Program-made: the position numbers and the translations under genes | Shown: positions 36,770 through 42,630 of the stretch, one piece after another | How positions within the stretch are numbered: the first letter of the stretch is position 1 | Layout: the number at the start of each line of letters is the position of its first letter | The notes under the pieces: generated by a model | Databases searched by the model: none | What the model was told of the DNA's origin: nothing | What the model saw: the letters and a program-made list of their open reading frames with translations, nothing else | Assembly (NCBI GenBank): GCA_005879535.1 | Contig: VBKI01000047.1 | Span: 1-42,630, forward strand | From: Deltaproteobacteria bacterium | Lineage (GTDB): Bacteria > Myxococcota > Myxococcia > Myxococcales > 40CM-4-68-19 | Length of the DNA stretch: 42,630 bases | Direction: 5' to 3'

Positions 36770-38437
36770 ATGGCGTTGGAGCTCAAGCAGAGTCTGAGGT
36801 TGTCGCAGCAGCTGGTGATGACTCCCCAGCTGCAGCAGGCGATCAAGCTTCTGCAGCTCTCGAGACTCGAGCTGGTCGATCTCATCCGCTCCGAGATGGA
36901 GCAGAATCCTCTTTTGGAGGAGCCGCAGGAGGGAGCCGAGACCGAGCTGAACGAGGCTCCGCCCGAGCTGGTCTCGACCCTCAACCAGAGCATCGAGGCG
37001 AGCGAGCTCGCGCCGCCCGCCCCGGAAGTCGCCCAACCCGATCTGAAGGCCCGCGCCGAAGGCGACGTCAAGCGCGACGACATCGACTGGGAGCAGTACC
37101 TCGACAACTACCAGACCCAGCACACCGCCCCCTCCGGCGGCGGGTTCAGCTCCGAGGACCTGCCCTCGCTGGAAAGCACGCTCACGCGCGGCGAGAACCT
37201 CACCGAGCACTTGATGGAGCAGCTGCGGATGGTGGGGCTGTCGCCCGAAGAGGAGCGGATCGGCGGGCTGATCATCGGGAACCTGAACCGCGACGGCTAT
37301 CTGGTCGTCGACCCTGATCTGCAGCCCACCGTGCCTGCCTTCGAGCCGGACCCTGCGCCGGCGGATCCGGACAAGCCGCCGGAAGTCCCCGCCGTGGCTC
37401 CCGAGGCATTGGAGGCGTTGCGGCGCGAGCAGGAGTCGCGCAAGCCGAAGAGCGAATGCGATCCGCTGCTCCTGCTTGCGCTCGAGGCCGGGGTCTCGGC
37501 GGCGACGGCGGAGAAGGTGCTGAAGAAGATCCAGCGCTTCGATCCCATCGGCTGCGCCGCGCGCGACCTGCGCGAGTGCCTGCTGGTCCAGGCCAAGCAC
37601 TACAACAGCGAGGGCGAGGGCAAGGACGACCCGGACGCCGAGCTCTTGCCGGCCATCATCCGCAAGCATCTGAAGAGCGTGGAATCGAAGAAGTACCCGG
37701 TCATCGCGCGCGACCTGCAGGTCTCGCTCGACGAGGTGGTGGCGGCGATCAAGCTCCTCTCCCGCCTCGATCCGAAGCCCGGCCGCAACTACTCCGGGGA
37801 GGAGCCGCAGTACATCACGCCCGACGTCTACATCCACAAGATCGGCGACCAGTACGTCACGGTCCTCAACGACGACGGGCTCTCCAAGCTCCGCATCTCC
37901 CAGCACTACCGGAACGCGCTGAAGAACGGCGCCAGCCCGCAGAGCAAGGAGTACATCCAGGAGAAGCTCCGCTCCGCGGTGTGGCTGATCCGCTCCATCC
38001 ACCAGCGGCAGCGCACCATCGTCAAGGTCACCGATTCGATCATCAAGTTCCAGCGCGACTTCCTCGACAAGGGGATCGCGCACCTCAAGCCGCTGATCCT
38101 GCGTGACGTGGCCGAGGACATCGGGATGCACGAGAGCACGGTCTCGCGCGTGACCACGAACAAGTACGTGCACACTCCGCAGGGCATCTACGAGCTGAAG
38201 TTCTTCTTCAACTCCTCCATCGCCCGCGCCAACGGCGGCGACGACATCGCCAGCGAGGCGGTGAAGAACCAGATCAAGCAGATCGTCTCCGGCGAGCCCG
38301 GGGACAAGCCGTACAGCGATCAGAAGATCGTGGAAATCCTCCGCTCCCAGAACGTCGACATCGCGCGGCGCACCGTCGCGAAATACAGGGAGGTGCTCGG
38401 GATCCTGCCGTCCAGCAAGCGCAAGAGGTACTTTTAG
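36770..38437 (+). CDS. rpoN: RNA polymerase sigma-54 factor
   Basis: 555 residues. Region I is the Gln/Leu-rich activator-interacting segment (QSLRLSQQLVMTPQLQQAIKLLQ...EMEQNPLLEE), an acidic, variable region II follows, then the core-binding part (FDPIGCAARDLRECLLVQ) and the DNA-binding C-terminus with HESTVSRVTTNKYV and the RpoN box ARRTVAKYRE (532-541). It directs transcription from -24/-12 promoters with AAA+ activators, which are very numerous in Myxococcota. It is 14 bp after lptB. Its TAG stop begins structured element B. Confidence 0.97.
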   Translation: MALELKQSLRLSQQLVMTPQLQQAIKLLQLSRLELVDLIRSEMEQNPLLEEPQEGAETELNEAPPELVSTLNQSIEASELAPPAPEVAQPDLKARAEGDVKRDDIDWEQYLDNYQTQHTAPSGGGFSSEDLPSLESTLTRGENLTEHLMEQLRMVGLSPEEERIGGLIIGNLNRDGYLVVDPDLQPTVPAFEPDPAPADPDKPPEVPAVAPEALEALRREQESRKPKSECDPLLLLALEAGVSAATAEKVLKKIQRFDPIGCAARDLRECLLVQAKHYNSEGEGKDDPDAELLPAIIRKHLKSVESKKYPVIARDLQVSLDEVVAAIKLLSRLDPKPGRNYSGEEPQYITPDVYIHKIGDQYVTVLNDDGLSKLRISQHYRNALKNGASPQSKEYIQEKLRSAVWLIRSIHQRQRTIVKVTDSIIKFQRDFLDKGIAHLKPLILRDVAEDIGMHESTVSRVTTNKYVHTPQGIYELKFFFNSSIARANGGDDIASEAVKNQIKQIVSGEPGDKPYSDQKIVEILRSQNVDIARRTVAKYREVLGILPSSKRKRYF

Positions 38438-38484
38438 CCACCCCCGCCGAAGGCCGGGTAGTGGCTAACGCTTTAGGCTGTACA
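38435..38484 (+). repeat. structured element, copy B: stop-codon hairpin plus GCTTTAGGCTGTACA
   Basis: Outer stem TAGCCAC/GTGGCTA (38435-38441, 38461-38467) encloses an inner CCCGCC/GGCCGGG stem (one bulge) around a GAA loop (38449-38451). It starts at the TAG stop of rpoN. GCTTTAGGCTGTACA (38470-38484) follows and differs at one of 15 positions from copy A at 26123. The 3' motif here is also part of a perfect inverted repeat CTTTAGG/CCTAAAG (38471-38492). It lies between rpoN and hpf, and probably terminates one transcript and starts or regulates the next. Confidence 0.6.
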
Positions 38485-38512
38485 TCCTAAAGTTGGTCTT
38501 GGGGGTCACTCC

Positions 38513-39097
38513 ATGCAGGTCAACATCACCTTCAGGAACATGTTCGCCACCGAAGCTCTGCGGAACCACGTGCAGGACAAGCTCTCCAAGGTGGTCGACA
38601 AGTACCTGGACAAGGTGACCGAGGCCCACGTCACGCTGTCCCTGGAGCGCTATCTGCACCAGGCCGACGTCAACCTCCACGCCGGACACTTCCATGTCCG
38701 CGGGAAAGAGAAGTCGGAGGACATGTACGCGTCGATCGACACGGCGATCGACAAGATCGAACGGCAGCTCAAGAAGCACAAGGAGCGCCTGAAGAACCAC
38801 CGGCCGGCGCACGTCCACCAGGCCGGCCCGGTGCGCGTCCGCTACGAGGTCTTTTCCGCGAGGGAGGATCTCGACGGCATTTCTCCCGAGTTGATCCGCC
38901 GGGACGAGTTCCTCGCCAAGCCGATGAGCGTCGAGGAAGCCTTGATGCAGATGGACCTGCTCAACAACGATTTCCTCGTCTTCACCAGGCCCGACAGCTC
39001 CGAGCTGAACGTCATCTACCGGCGCAAGGACGGCAATTACGGTCTGATCGCGCCGGGCGGTGAAAGCGTCGTGAAGCAGCAAGTCGCCGCGAAGTGA
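38513..39097 (+). CDS. hpf: ribosome hibernation-promoting factor, long form
   Basis: 194 residues, the length of the long HPF type. The N-terminal ribosome-binding domain (about 1-105) has RNMFATEALRNHVQDKLSKVVDKYLDKV and DMYASIDTAIDKIERQLKKHKERL. The C-terminal dimerisation domain (about 125-190) has RRDEFLAKPMSVEEALMQMDLLNNDFLVF and INVIYRRKDGNYGLI-like sequence. It pairs idle ribosomes into 100S particles in stationary phase. GGGGG lies 7 nt before the ATG. Position directly after rpoN is conserved across many Gram-negatives. Confidence 0.94.
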   Translation: MQVNITFRNMFATEALRNHVQDKLSKVVDKYLDKVTEAHVTLSLERYLHQADVNLHAGHFHVRGKEKSEDMYASIDTAIDKIERQLKKHKERLKNHRPAHVHQAGPVRVRYEVFSAREDLDGISPELIRRDEFLAKPMSVEEALMQMDLLNNDFLVFTRPDSSELNVIYRRKDGNYGLIAPGGESVVKQQVAAK

Positions 39098-39099
39098 AG

Positions 39100-39105
39100 T
39101 AAGCT
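39100..39105 (+). promoter_or_regulatory. possible leaderless -10 hexamer (TAAGCT) before ptsN
   Basis: TAAGCT is followed by 7 nt and the ptsN ATG at 39113, in a 15-bp gap with no ribosome-binding site. No -35 is evident, and read-through from hpf is equally possible. Confidence 0.25.
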
Positions 39106-39112
39106 CGGTCCG

Positions 39113-39574
39113 ATGCGCATCGCCGAGTTCCTGCGCGAGGACCTGGTGTTCCCCGACCTCGCGGCGACGGACAAGGCGGGCGTGCTCGGCGAGATGTGCG
39201 CCGGGCTTGCCCGGGTCTACCCGTCGCTCTCCGCGCAGAAGCTCACCGAGACGTTGCTCGAGCGCGAGAAGCTCGGCTCGACCGGGATCGGCGAGGGCGT
39301 CGCGATTCCGCACGGCAAGCTCTCCGGGCTTCCCGGTCTTCTTGCAGCGTTCGCGCGAAAGAAGTCAGGCGTCGACTTCGCCGCCATCGACGCCAAGCCG
39401 ACGTATCTCTTCTTCGTGCTCTTCGCGCCGGACAACTCAGCGGGCCTGCATCTCAAGGCCCTGGCCCGCATCTCGCGGCTGTTCAAGCAGCCGCAGTTCA
39501 GGCAGGGGATCCTCGCCGCGAACGACGGCGCCGCAATCTTCCGGCTGATCTCCGAGGAAGACGCGAAGTACTGA
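39113..39574 (+). CDS. ptsN: PTS IIA-like nitrogen-regulatory protein (EIIA-Ntr)
   Basis: 153 residues. IAEFLREDLVFPDLAATDKAGVLGEM starts the fold, REKLGSTGIGEGVAIPHGKL contains the phosphorylated His67, and LFAPDNSAGLHLKALARISRLF is the conserved second half. EIIA-Ntr receives phosphate from NPr/HPr and regulates potassium and nitrogen/carbon physiology rather than sugar transport. It sits between hpf and, after one inserted lipoprotein gene, hprK, as in the classical rpoN cluster. Confidence 0.94.
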   Translation: MRIAEFLREDLVFPDLAATDKAGVLGEMCAGLARVYPSLSAQKLTETLLEREKLGSTGIGEGVAIPHGKLSGLPGLLAAFARKKSGVDFAAIDAKPTYLFFVLFAPDNSAGLHLKALARISRLFKQPQFRQGILAANDGAAIFRLISEEDAKY

Positions 39575-39577
39575 TCG

Positions 39578-39595
39578 CAGGCGATCGCTCGCCTG
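39578..39595 (+). terminator. hairpin downstream of ptsN
   Basis: CAGGCG/CGCCTG with a 6-nt loop starts 3 nt after the ptsN stop. It probably separates ptsN from the lipoprotein gene; no T-run. Confidence 0.45.
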
Positions 39596-39650
39596 TCTGC
39601 CCGTGGGCATCGCAAGGCCGGATGCGTACCGTCCGTGCTGGGGGTGGGCG

Positions 39651-40835
39651 ATGCGGCACGGGCTCGTCGCGGCGGCGGTTCTGGTGGCCGTCGCCTGCGG
39701 CAGCGGAGAAAAGGTCGAAACCGCGGCCGCAGGTCTCCCAGGCGCCGATGCGGGCGGGGTCGCGGCCGATGCCGGCACCGTCAAGACAGCTTGCGATGGC
39801 CTGGTCCCGACGGTTTCGGGCACGCCGCTGGTCGTCGACGTCGGCAGCGGCAACGTGAATGCCACGCCGATCTGCAGCGCCGCGAGGTCCGACGAGGGAA
39901 CCGGAACGGTACCGCTGCGCTTCGCCTCGTACCACTCCAGCGTTGGCGGCTCGTACGAGAACGCATGGGTCTTCTACCGCTCGACGGATGCCGCGGTCCT
40001 CGGACGCCGCCAGTGGAACGGCGGAGACGGTCCGGTGGCGCTCCTCACTCACCCGGAGGGGTTCACGGGAATCGAGCTGTCGCCCGAGAGCGGCGAGATC
40101 GATCTGCACAGTCTCACGCATCAAGGAGCGGAGTCTCTCGAGACGCCGACCAGAGCAGGGCGGACCGTCGTCGCCGACCCCGCCGGCGGGAGCATGGTCA
40201 CGTTCGAAGTGCAGAGATCCGCTGCGCAGTACGCGCTACGCTACGACCGGTTCGACTCCGACGCCGGGCTCGCCGCCACCGCCGTCGTCGCCACAGGCCC
40301 TCCTCTGGGAGCGGATGAGGATGTCACCTGGCTGGCGGGAACGACGACGTCGGGCGACACGCTGTTGGTGTTCGCCACGACAAATGGCGGCTGCCGCGCC
40401 GTCTGGCTGGATCGCGACGGGGGCCGGACGTCCCCCGAGTTCGCACCGGCCCGGTGCACCGTGCAAGAGCTGCATCCGCTCCTCGACGGGACGCTGGCGG
40501 TCTCCAGCAACGACCTCGACGGGAACCCGGCCGTCGTCGCGCTCGCCCGGCCCCGGACGGCGGGCTTCGAGGATCCTCCCCGATGGCTCGCCGGCGTCAC
40601 GCTACGCGAGTTCTTCCTGCTGCCGGGTGGGAAGGGATACGCGCTGCGGCGGCAGGGATCGGGTCAACCGATCGAGATCCTCGCCGCAACGGGAGAAACC
40701 TGCGGCAAGGTGCGCCCGGCGGACCTGGACAAGGGGCCCTTCGTCATCGGTCGCGACGGCACCCTGGTCGAGCAGGACCTCACCGGTTCCGCAGGGCCCT
40801 GCACCTTCCGCTGGTATCCGCAGCTCTTCAAGTAG
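39651..40835 (+). CDS. predicted lipoprotein of unknown function
   Basis: 394 residues from the ATG at 39651, which has GGGGGTGGG upstream and begins a lipoprotein signal (RHGLVAAAVLVAVACGSG, lipidated Cys16); the earlier ATG at 39603 adds residues before the signal. The mature part starts with an Ala/Gly/Asp-rich linker, like other myxobacterial surface lipoproteins, and continues as a beta-rich domain with repeated DGTL/VAL strands and a few cysteines, possibly a propeller. I recognise no family. It interrupts the conserved ptsN-hprK order and is flanked by hairpins on both sides, so it is probably its own transcript. Confidence 0.75.
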   Translation: MRHGLVAAAVLVAVACGSGEKVETAAAGLPGADAGGVAADAGTVKTACDGLVPTVSGTPLVVDVGSGNVNATPICSAARSDEGTGTVPLRFASYHSSVGGSYENAWVFYRSTDAAVLGRRQWNGGDGPVALLTHPEGFTGIELSPESGEIDLHSLTHQGAESLETPTRAGRTVVADPAGGSMVTFEVQRSAAQYALRYDRFDSDAGLAATAVVATGPPLGADEDVTWLAGTTTSGDTLLVFATTNGGCRAVWLDRDGGRTSPEFAPARCTVQELHPLLDGTLAVSSNDLDGNPAVVALARPRTAGFEDPPRWLAGVTLREFFLLPGGKGYALRRQGSGQPIEILAATGETCGKVRPADLDKGPFVIGRDGTLVEQDLTGSAGPCTFRWYPQLFK

Positions 40836-40837
40836 AG

Positions 40838-40854
40838 CAGAGCGCCGCGCTCTG
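40838..40854 (+). terminator. perfect 7-bp hairpin after the lipoprotein gene, before hprK
   Basis: CAGAGCG (40838-40844) pairs with CGCTCTG (40848-40854) across a CCG loop, 3 nt after the lipoprotein TAG. TTACGC follows. The 36-bp gap must also hold any hprK promoter. Confidence 0.5.
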
Positions 40855-40871
40855 TTACGCTTGCGCTGTCG

Positions 40872-41837
40872 ATGGACTCGATCAAGATCGAGCAGCTCGT
40901 CAAGGACCTGGATTTCGATCTCCGCCTCGAGTTGCTGGCCGGAGAGGGCGGTCTCGATCGGCGCGTGGTCAGCTCTCGCATCCAGAAGCCGGGGCTGGCG
41001 CTCAGCGGCTTCACCGAGCACATCCACAAGGACCGCCTTCAGGTGTTCGGCAACACCGAGATCAGCTACCTCGCGACCTTGCGCCACGACGAGGCGCTCA
41101 AGCGCGTGCGCGATCTCTTCCGCCTCCCCATCGCCTGCCTGGTGGTGACCAAGAACCTGCCGGTCGAGGACTGGGTGAAGCGCGAGGCCAGCGACGCCCG
41201 CGTCCCGCTGCTGCGTACCAGCCATCTCTCCTCCACCTTCATCGACAACATCGAACGGTTCCTCCAGGAGGCGCTCACCGCCAGCACCTCCGTGCACGGC
41301 GTGCTCATCGACGTGATCGGCGTCGGCGTCCTCATCCTCGGTAAGAGCGGGATCGGCAAGAGCGAGCTGGCGCTGGATCTGGTGACCCGCGGCCACCGCC
41401 TGGTGGCGGACGACATCGTGGATCTAAAAAAGAAGCAGGGTGGCTCCGTCTACGGGAGCGGATCGGAGATCATCAAGCACCACATGGAGATCCGCGGGAT
41501 CGGCATCATCAACATCAAGGACCTCTTCGGCGTGTCCGCCGTGCGCGAGCGCAAGAAGGTGGAGATGGTGGTGGAGCTGGTCGAGTGGGACGACAAGGTC
41601 GAGTACGACCGGCTCGGCGTCGAGGAGCAGAAGTACACCATCCTCGACATCGAGGTACCGCTGCTGGTGATCCCGGTGCGTCCCGGCCGCAACCTGACCA
41701 CCATCGTCGAGGTGGCGGCGCGCAACCACCTGCTCAAGCTGCAGGGCCATCACTCCGCCAAGGAGTTCCAGGAGAAGCTCTCGCGCGAGATCGCGCAGGC
41801 CACGCTGACCCGCGGGATCGGCGACGAGGTCGAGTAG
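40872..41837 (+). CDS. hprK: HPr kinase/phosphorylase
   Basis: 321 residues. The N-terminal domain (1-130) is followed by the catalytic domain with His142 (SVHGVLIDVIG), the Walker A-type P-loop LILGKSGIGKSELALDL (157-164), DDIVDLKKK, MEIRGIGIINIKDLFG (the HprK signature) and a C-terminal helix. It phosphorylates and dephosphorylates a serine of HPr in response to carbon status. Presence in this cluster with ptsN and rapZ is common in Gram-negatives that have kept HprK. No Shine-Dalgarno sequence precedes the ATG. The last base of its TAG is the first base of the rapZ GTG. Confidence 0.96.
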   Translation: MDSIKIEQLVKDLDFDLRLELLAGEGGLDRRVVSSRIQKPGLALSGFTEHIHKDRLQVFGNTEISYLATLRHDEALKRVRDLFRLPIACLVVTKNLPVEDWVKREASDARVPLLRTSHLSSTFIDNIERFLQEALTASTSVHGVLIDVIGVGVLILGKSGIGKSELALDLVTRGHRLVADDIVDLKKKQGGSVYGSGSEIIKHHMEIRGIGIINIKDLFGVSAVRERKKVEMVVELVEWDDKVEYDRLGVEEQKYTILDIEVPLLVIPVRPGRNLTTIVEVAARNHLLKLQGHHSAKEFQEKLSREIAQATLTRGIGDEVE

Positions 41838-42630
41838 TGGCCGATCTCGGGGAGAACAACCCACCCAAGCGCGGAGCGGACACCCATCGCATCGTGCTGG
41901 TGACCGGGCTCTCCGGCGCAGGCAAGTCGACTGCGACGAAGGCGCTGGAGGACCTGGGGTTCTTCTGCATCGACAATCTGCCGGCGCTGCTGCTGCCCAA
42001 GCTGCTCGAGCTGGTCAGCCACGGGACCAGCGACGAGGTACAGCGGCTGGCCATCGTGGTCGACGCGCGCGAGGGGCGCTTTCTCGATTCCACCCCGGGG
42101 GCGCTGGACGAGGTGCGCCGCGAGGGGCATCAGCTGGAGGTGGTCTTTCTCGACTGCGCCGACGAAGCGCTGATCCGCCGCTTCTCCGAGACGCGCAGGC
42201 GCCATCCGCTCAGCCCGGACGGCAGCGTCGAGGAGGGCATCGCAGAGGAGCGGCGCATGCTGGCGCAGCTCCGCGCTCTCGCCGACCAGATCGTCGACAC
42301 CACGCGGATGAACGTTCACGAGCTGCGCGATGCCATCACCGCGAAGTTCGGCGGACCAGGCCTCGACGACAAGCTCAACCTGACCCTGCTGAGCTTCGGC
42401 TTCCGCAACGGGATTCCAGAGGCGAGCGATCTGGTGTTCGACGTCCGCTTCCTGCCGAATCCGTACTTCGTGGAGGGCCTCAAGCCGCACCCCGGGAACG
42501 ACCCGAGGGTCTCGCAGTGGGTGCTCGAGCGCACGCAGACGCAGGAGTTCCTCGCCCGGCTGGAGTCGCTGCTCCACTTCCTGATCCCTCAGTACCGGGC
42601 CGAGGGAAAGAGCTACCTCACGGTCAGCAT
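41837..42630 (+). CDS. rapZ: RNase adapter RapZ, 3' end missing (partial)
   Basis: 264 codons are visible from the GTG at 41837, whose first base is the last base of the hprK stop (TAGTG). The P-loop GLSGAGKST is at about 24-32, followed by ALEDLGFFCIDNLPALLLPK, VVFLDCADEALIRRFSETRRRHPL, LLSFGFRNGIPEASDLVFDVRFLPNPYF and the start of the C-terminal domain, all hallmarks of RapZ. In enterobacteria RapZ senses glucosamine-6-phosphate and steers RNase E to the small RNA GlmZ, controlling glmS; in myxobacteria only the nucleotide/sugar-phosphate binding is likely conserved. The frame runs off the window end. Confidence 0.95.
   Translation, partial: MADLGENNPPKRGADTHRIVLVTGLSGAGKSTATKALEDLGFFCIDNLPALLLPKLLELVSHGTSDEVQRLAIVVDAREGRFLDSTPGALDEVRREGHQLEVVFLDCADEALIRRFSETRRRHPLSPDGSVEEGIAEERRMLAQLRALADQIVDTTRMNVHELRDAITAKFGGPGLDDKLNLTLLSFGFRNGIPEASDLVFDVRFLPNPYFVEGLKPHPGNDPRVSQWVLERTQTQEFLARLESLLHFLIPQYRAEGKSYLTVS

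Overview
This window is a GC-rich, densely coding chromosomal segment from a Gram-negative bacterium, most likely a member of the Myxococcota (former Deltaproteobacteria). The evidence is a secreted protein ending in a MYXO-CTERM-like tail (Cys, hydrophobic stretch, RRRR), Asp-Ala-Gly-rich secreted lipoproteins, frequent GTG and TTG starts, and the gene order lptC-lptA-lptB-rpoN-hpf-ptsN-hprK-rapZ, which is typical of Gram-negatives that keep HPr kinase. I see no rRNA, tRNA, CRISPR array, insertion sequence or prophage. Nearly everything looks like core chromosome. No gap exceeds about 210 bp, and both window ends cut through genes.

Layout. 1-2908: end of a DUF58 gene and a BatA-like membrane protein, which are parts of a MoxR/von Willebrand A cluster. 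2930-6670: two peptidoglycan enzymes, nagZ (minus) and a dacB/PBP4-type gene (plus), reading away from each other. 6806-10677: DNA maintenance genes ssb, recQ and a radC-like gene, then a stand-alone cyclic-nucleotide-binding protein. 10769-13482: trxB, moaC and a TPR lipoprotein ending in a zincin-type HExxH domain. 13616-16234: a secreted heparinase II/III-like lyase. 16431-26024: a UDP-sugar supply block (glmU, glmS, UDP-glucose dehydrogenase, a WbpP-like epimerase, wecB) interleaved with tatD-like, alpha/beta-hydrolase, rluA-like and small-lipoprotein genes. 26021-28820: a candidate 20-residue basic peptide, a membrane zinc-ribbon protein, an asparagine-synthase-like protein without the glutaminase cysteine, and a TPR protein.

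28882-42630 is an envelope and regulation block. kdsB-pyrG-kdsA makes CTP and CMP-Kdo precursors. kdsC, an LpxL-like acyltransferase, a lipoprotein form of LptC, an LptA-like OstA protein and LptB complete Kdo-lipid A synthesis and LPS transport. They are followed by rpoN (sigma-54), hpf (ribosome hibernation), ptsN, hprK and rapZ (nitrogen/carbon PTS and RNA control). An EamA transporter on the opposite strand and one lineage-specific lipoprotein interrupt this order.

The least ordinary signals are small. (1) Several genes have their stop codon inside the stem of a terminator-like hairpin. Two of these hairpins, after the micro-ORF at 26081 and after rpoN at 38435, look like copies of one element, each followed by GCTTTARGCTGTACA. 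(2) Several genes without a Shine-Dalgarno sequence have a TANNNN hexamer about 7 nt before the start codon, suggesting leaderless transcripts. (3) A micro-ORF overlaps the wecB stop. (4) There is an amidotransferase-like gene lacking its nucleophile. I did not find a clear new defence or biosynthetic system.
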